Of a stretch of DNA of 48,154 nucleotides, positions 47,282-48,154 are shown in pieces; the stretch's first letter is position 1; each line of letters opens with the position of its first letter. The position numbers and the translations under genes are program-made. Location: assembly GCA_028867435.1 (NCBI GenBank), contig JAGWGI010000007.1:1-48154 (forward strand), in the 5' to 3' direction. Source of the DNA: Microcaldota archaeon. Its GTDB lineage: Archaea; Micrarchaeota; Micrarchaeia; Micrarchaeales; CABMGC01. The notes under the pieces were generated by a model. It had not been told where the DNA came from. It made no database searches and worked only from the letters and a program-made list of their open reading frames with translations.

Positions 47282-47985
47282 CGTGATATAACCACTCCCA
47301 TTTCAAGAAGCGAATGCCTGACGCGTGAGAGTTCCATCGCAGAGCTCCTGCCTCTGCCGGCAATCCCGATTGCCGCCCCAAATGCCATTACGCTTCTTTT
47401 GTCTATTGCGACCCTGTCAATATTGGCGCCGCGCATATCTGCACCTTTAAGTTTTGCCCCCCTCAAATCTGCACCCTTCAAATCTGAACCTTTTAGGTAT
47501 GCACCCTCCAGATTTGCCCTGTATAGATTGCAGCCTCTGAGGAAAGCCCCCCAGAGATAGCTGTCTATTAGTATCGCGTTTGAGAGTTTGGCATACCCAA
47601 GATATGCGCCGCTTAGATTCGCGCCTTTTAGGTTCGCAAACTCAAGATTAACATAGCCCATGTTTGCTCCTCCAAAACTTGCAGCCTCGAGATTCGCCCT
47701 GGCAAGATTTGCCGAGGTGATGTTGGCACCCCCAAGATTTGCGCCCTTAAGATTGGAGCCACCCAGCTTACAATTGCTCAGGTCTGCACCGCCAAGATTT
47801 GAGGCTGCCAAATTTACCCTACCTAGCTTTGCCCCCTTGAGTACAGCTCCTGATAAATCCGCACTCTCTAGGTCGAATCTGAGCAGTTCTAGATCTGAGA
47901 GGAGTGCGCCTTTCCACCTCTTTCCAATTAGGTAGTGCCTGTCCCGTACCCTTTCAATGAACTGCTTTGCGTCAATTTTAGGCAT
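47278..47985 (-). CDS. Pentapeptide-repeat protein
   Basis: Long run of A(D/N)LxX repeats (ADLSGAVLKGAKLGRVNLAASNLGGADLSNCKLGG...GADLRGAKLKGADMRGANID). Confidence 0.95.
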   Translation of the reverse strand: MPKIDAKQFIERVRDRHYLIGKRWKGALLSDLELLRFDLESADLSGAVLKGAKLGRVNLAASNLGGADLSNCKLGGSNLKGANLGGANITSANLARANLEAASFGGANMGYVNLEFANLKGANLSGAYLGYAKLSNAILIDSYLWGAFLRGCNLYRANLEGAYLKGSDLKGADLRGAKLKGADMRGANIDRVAIDKRSVMAFGAAIGIAGRGRSSAMELSRVRHSLLEMGVVISR

Positions 47986-48154
47986 AGGATAACATCGAAT
48001 CGTAGTATTTTATAGCACTACCGAAAAATAACTTGACAGTCTAGCCATTCAAAAGATTCTGCAAAGGCGCCAATGAACAGATGCTCGTTATCTCTTGCGC
48101 TGTTGTCAACCTAGTGAAATGTGCGATTGATAAAGACAGGCTCCTCCTTGTTTT

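Noticed and set aside
47300-47930. Periodic DNA repeat signal
   Set aside because: Fully explained by pentapeptide repeats in the coding sequence; the plus-strand ORF 47660-47935 is a shadow of it.
1-48154. CRISPR array or cas genes
   Set aside because: No regularly spaced direct repeats or Cas motifs found on reading either strand.

Overview
The 48 kb window looks archaeal. Evidence: a complete A-type ATP synthase operon (H-I-K-E-C-F-A-B-D), the KH/beta-CASP termination RNase aCPSF1/FttA, a proteasome beta subunit, a TRAM-domain protein, ribosomal protein eS26, Dph6, TATA-box promoters close to start codons, and TTG/GTG starts. Gene content (partial oxidative TCA genes with an Mqo-like protein, heme synthesis, surface-glycan genes, many orphan proteins) would fit an aerobic DPANN/Micrarchaeota-like or Thermoplasmata-like lineage, but that placement is inference. 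Main blocks: (1) left edge with hairpins and a peptide tail resembling the right end of an IS200/IS605 tnpB element; (2) eS26, B-box membrane protein, HAD, fttA, psmB, TRAM; (3) surface glycan genes (His-rich polytopic membrane protein, flippase, GT2); (4) mqo divergent from a tight gltA-icd-MmgE/PrpD-ComA-like cluster; (5) an RHH-regulator/orphan/CysD/CysN operon with an 18-bp perfect palindrome at its promoter; (6) an orphan-protein island with a multi-wHTH protein; (7) overlapping AP-superfamily hydrolase and NodU-type carbamoyltransferase; (8) UbiE-like methyltransferase and Nth; (9) ATP synthase operon ending in dph6; (10) a truncated sugar-epimerase pseudogene beside a HicBA-like module; (11) aminotransferase and tRNA-Val(UAC); (12) heme operon hemCD(fusion)-hemQ/chdC-hemE-hemH; (13) sarcosine-oxidase-like FAD protein and pentapeptide-repeat protein. 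The best candidates for new biology are the gltA-icd-PrpD-ComA-like cluster and the RHH-CysDN operon, whose regulator shares a C-terminal KLRALGY tail with CysD. No CRISPR array was seen. All assignments come from reading motifs by eye; no database search was possible.
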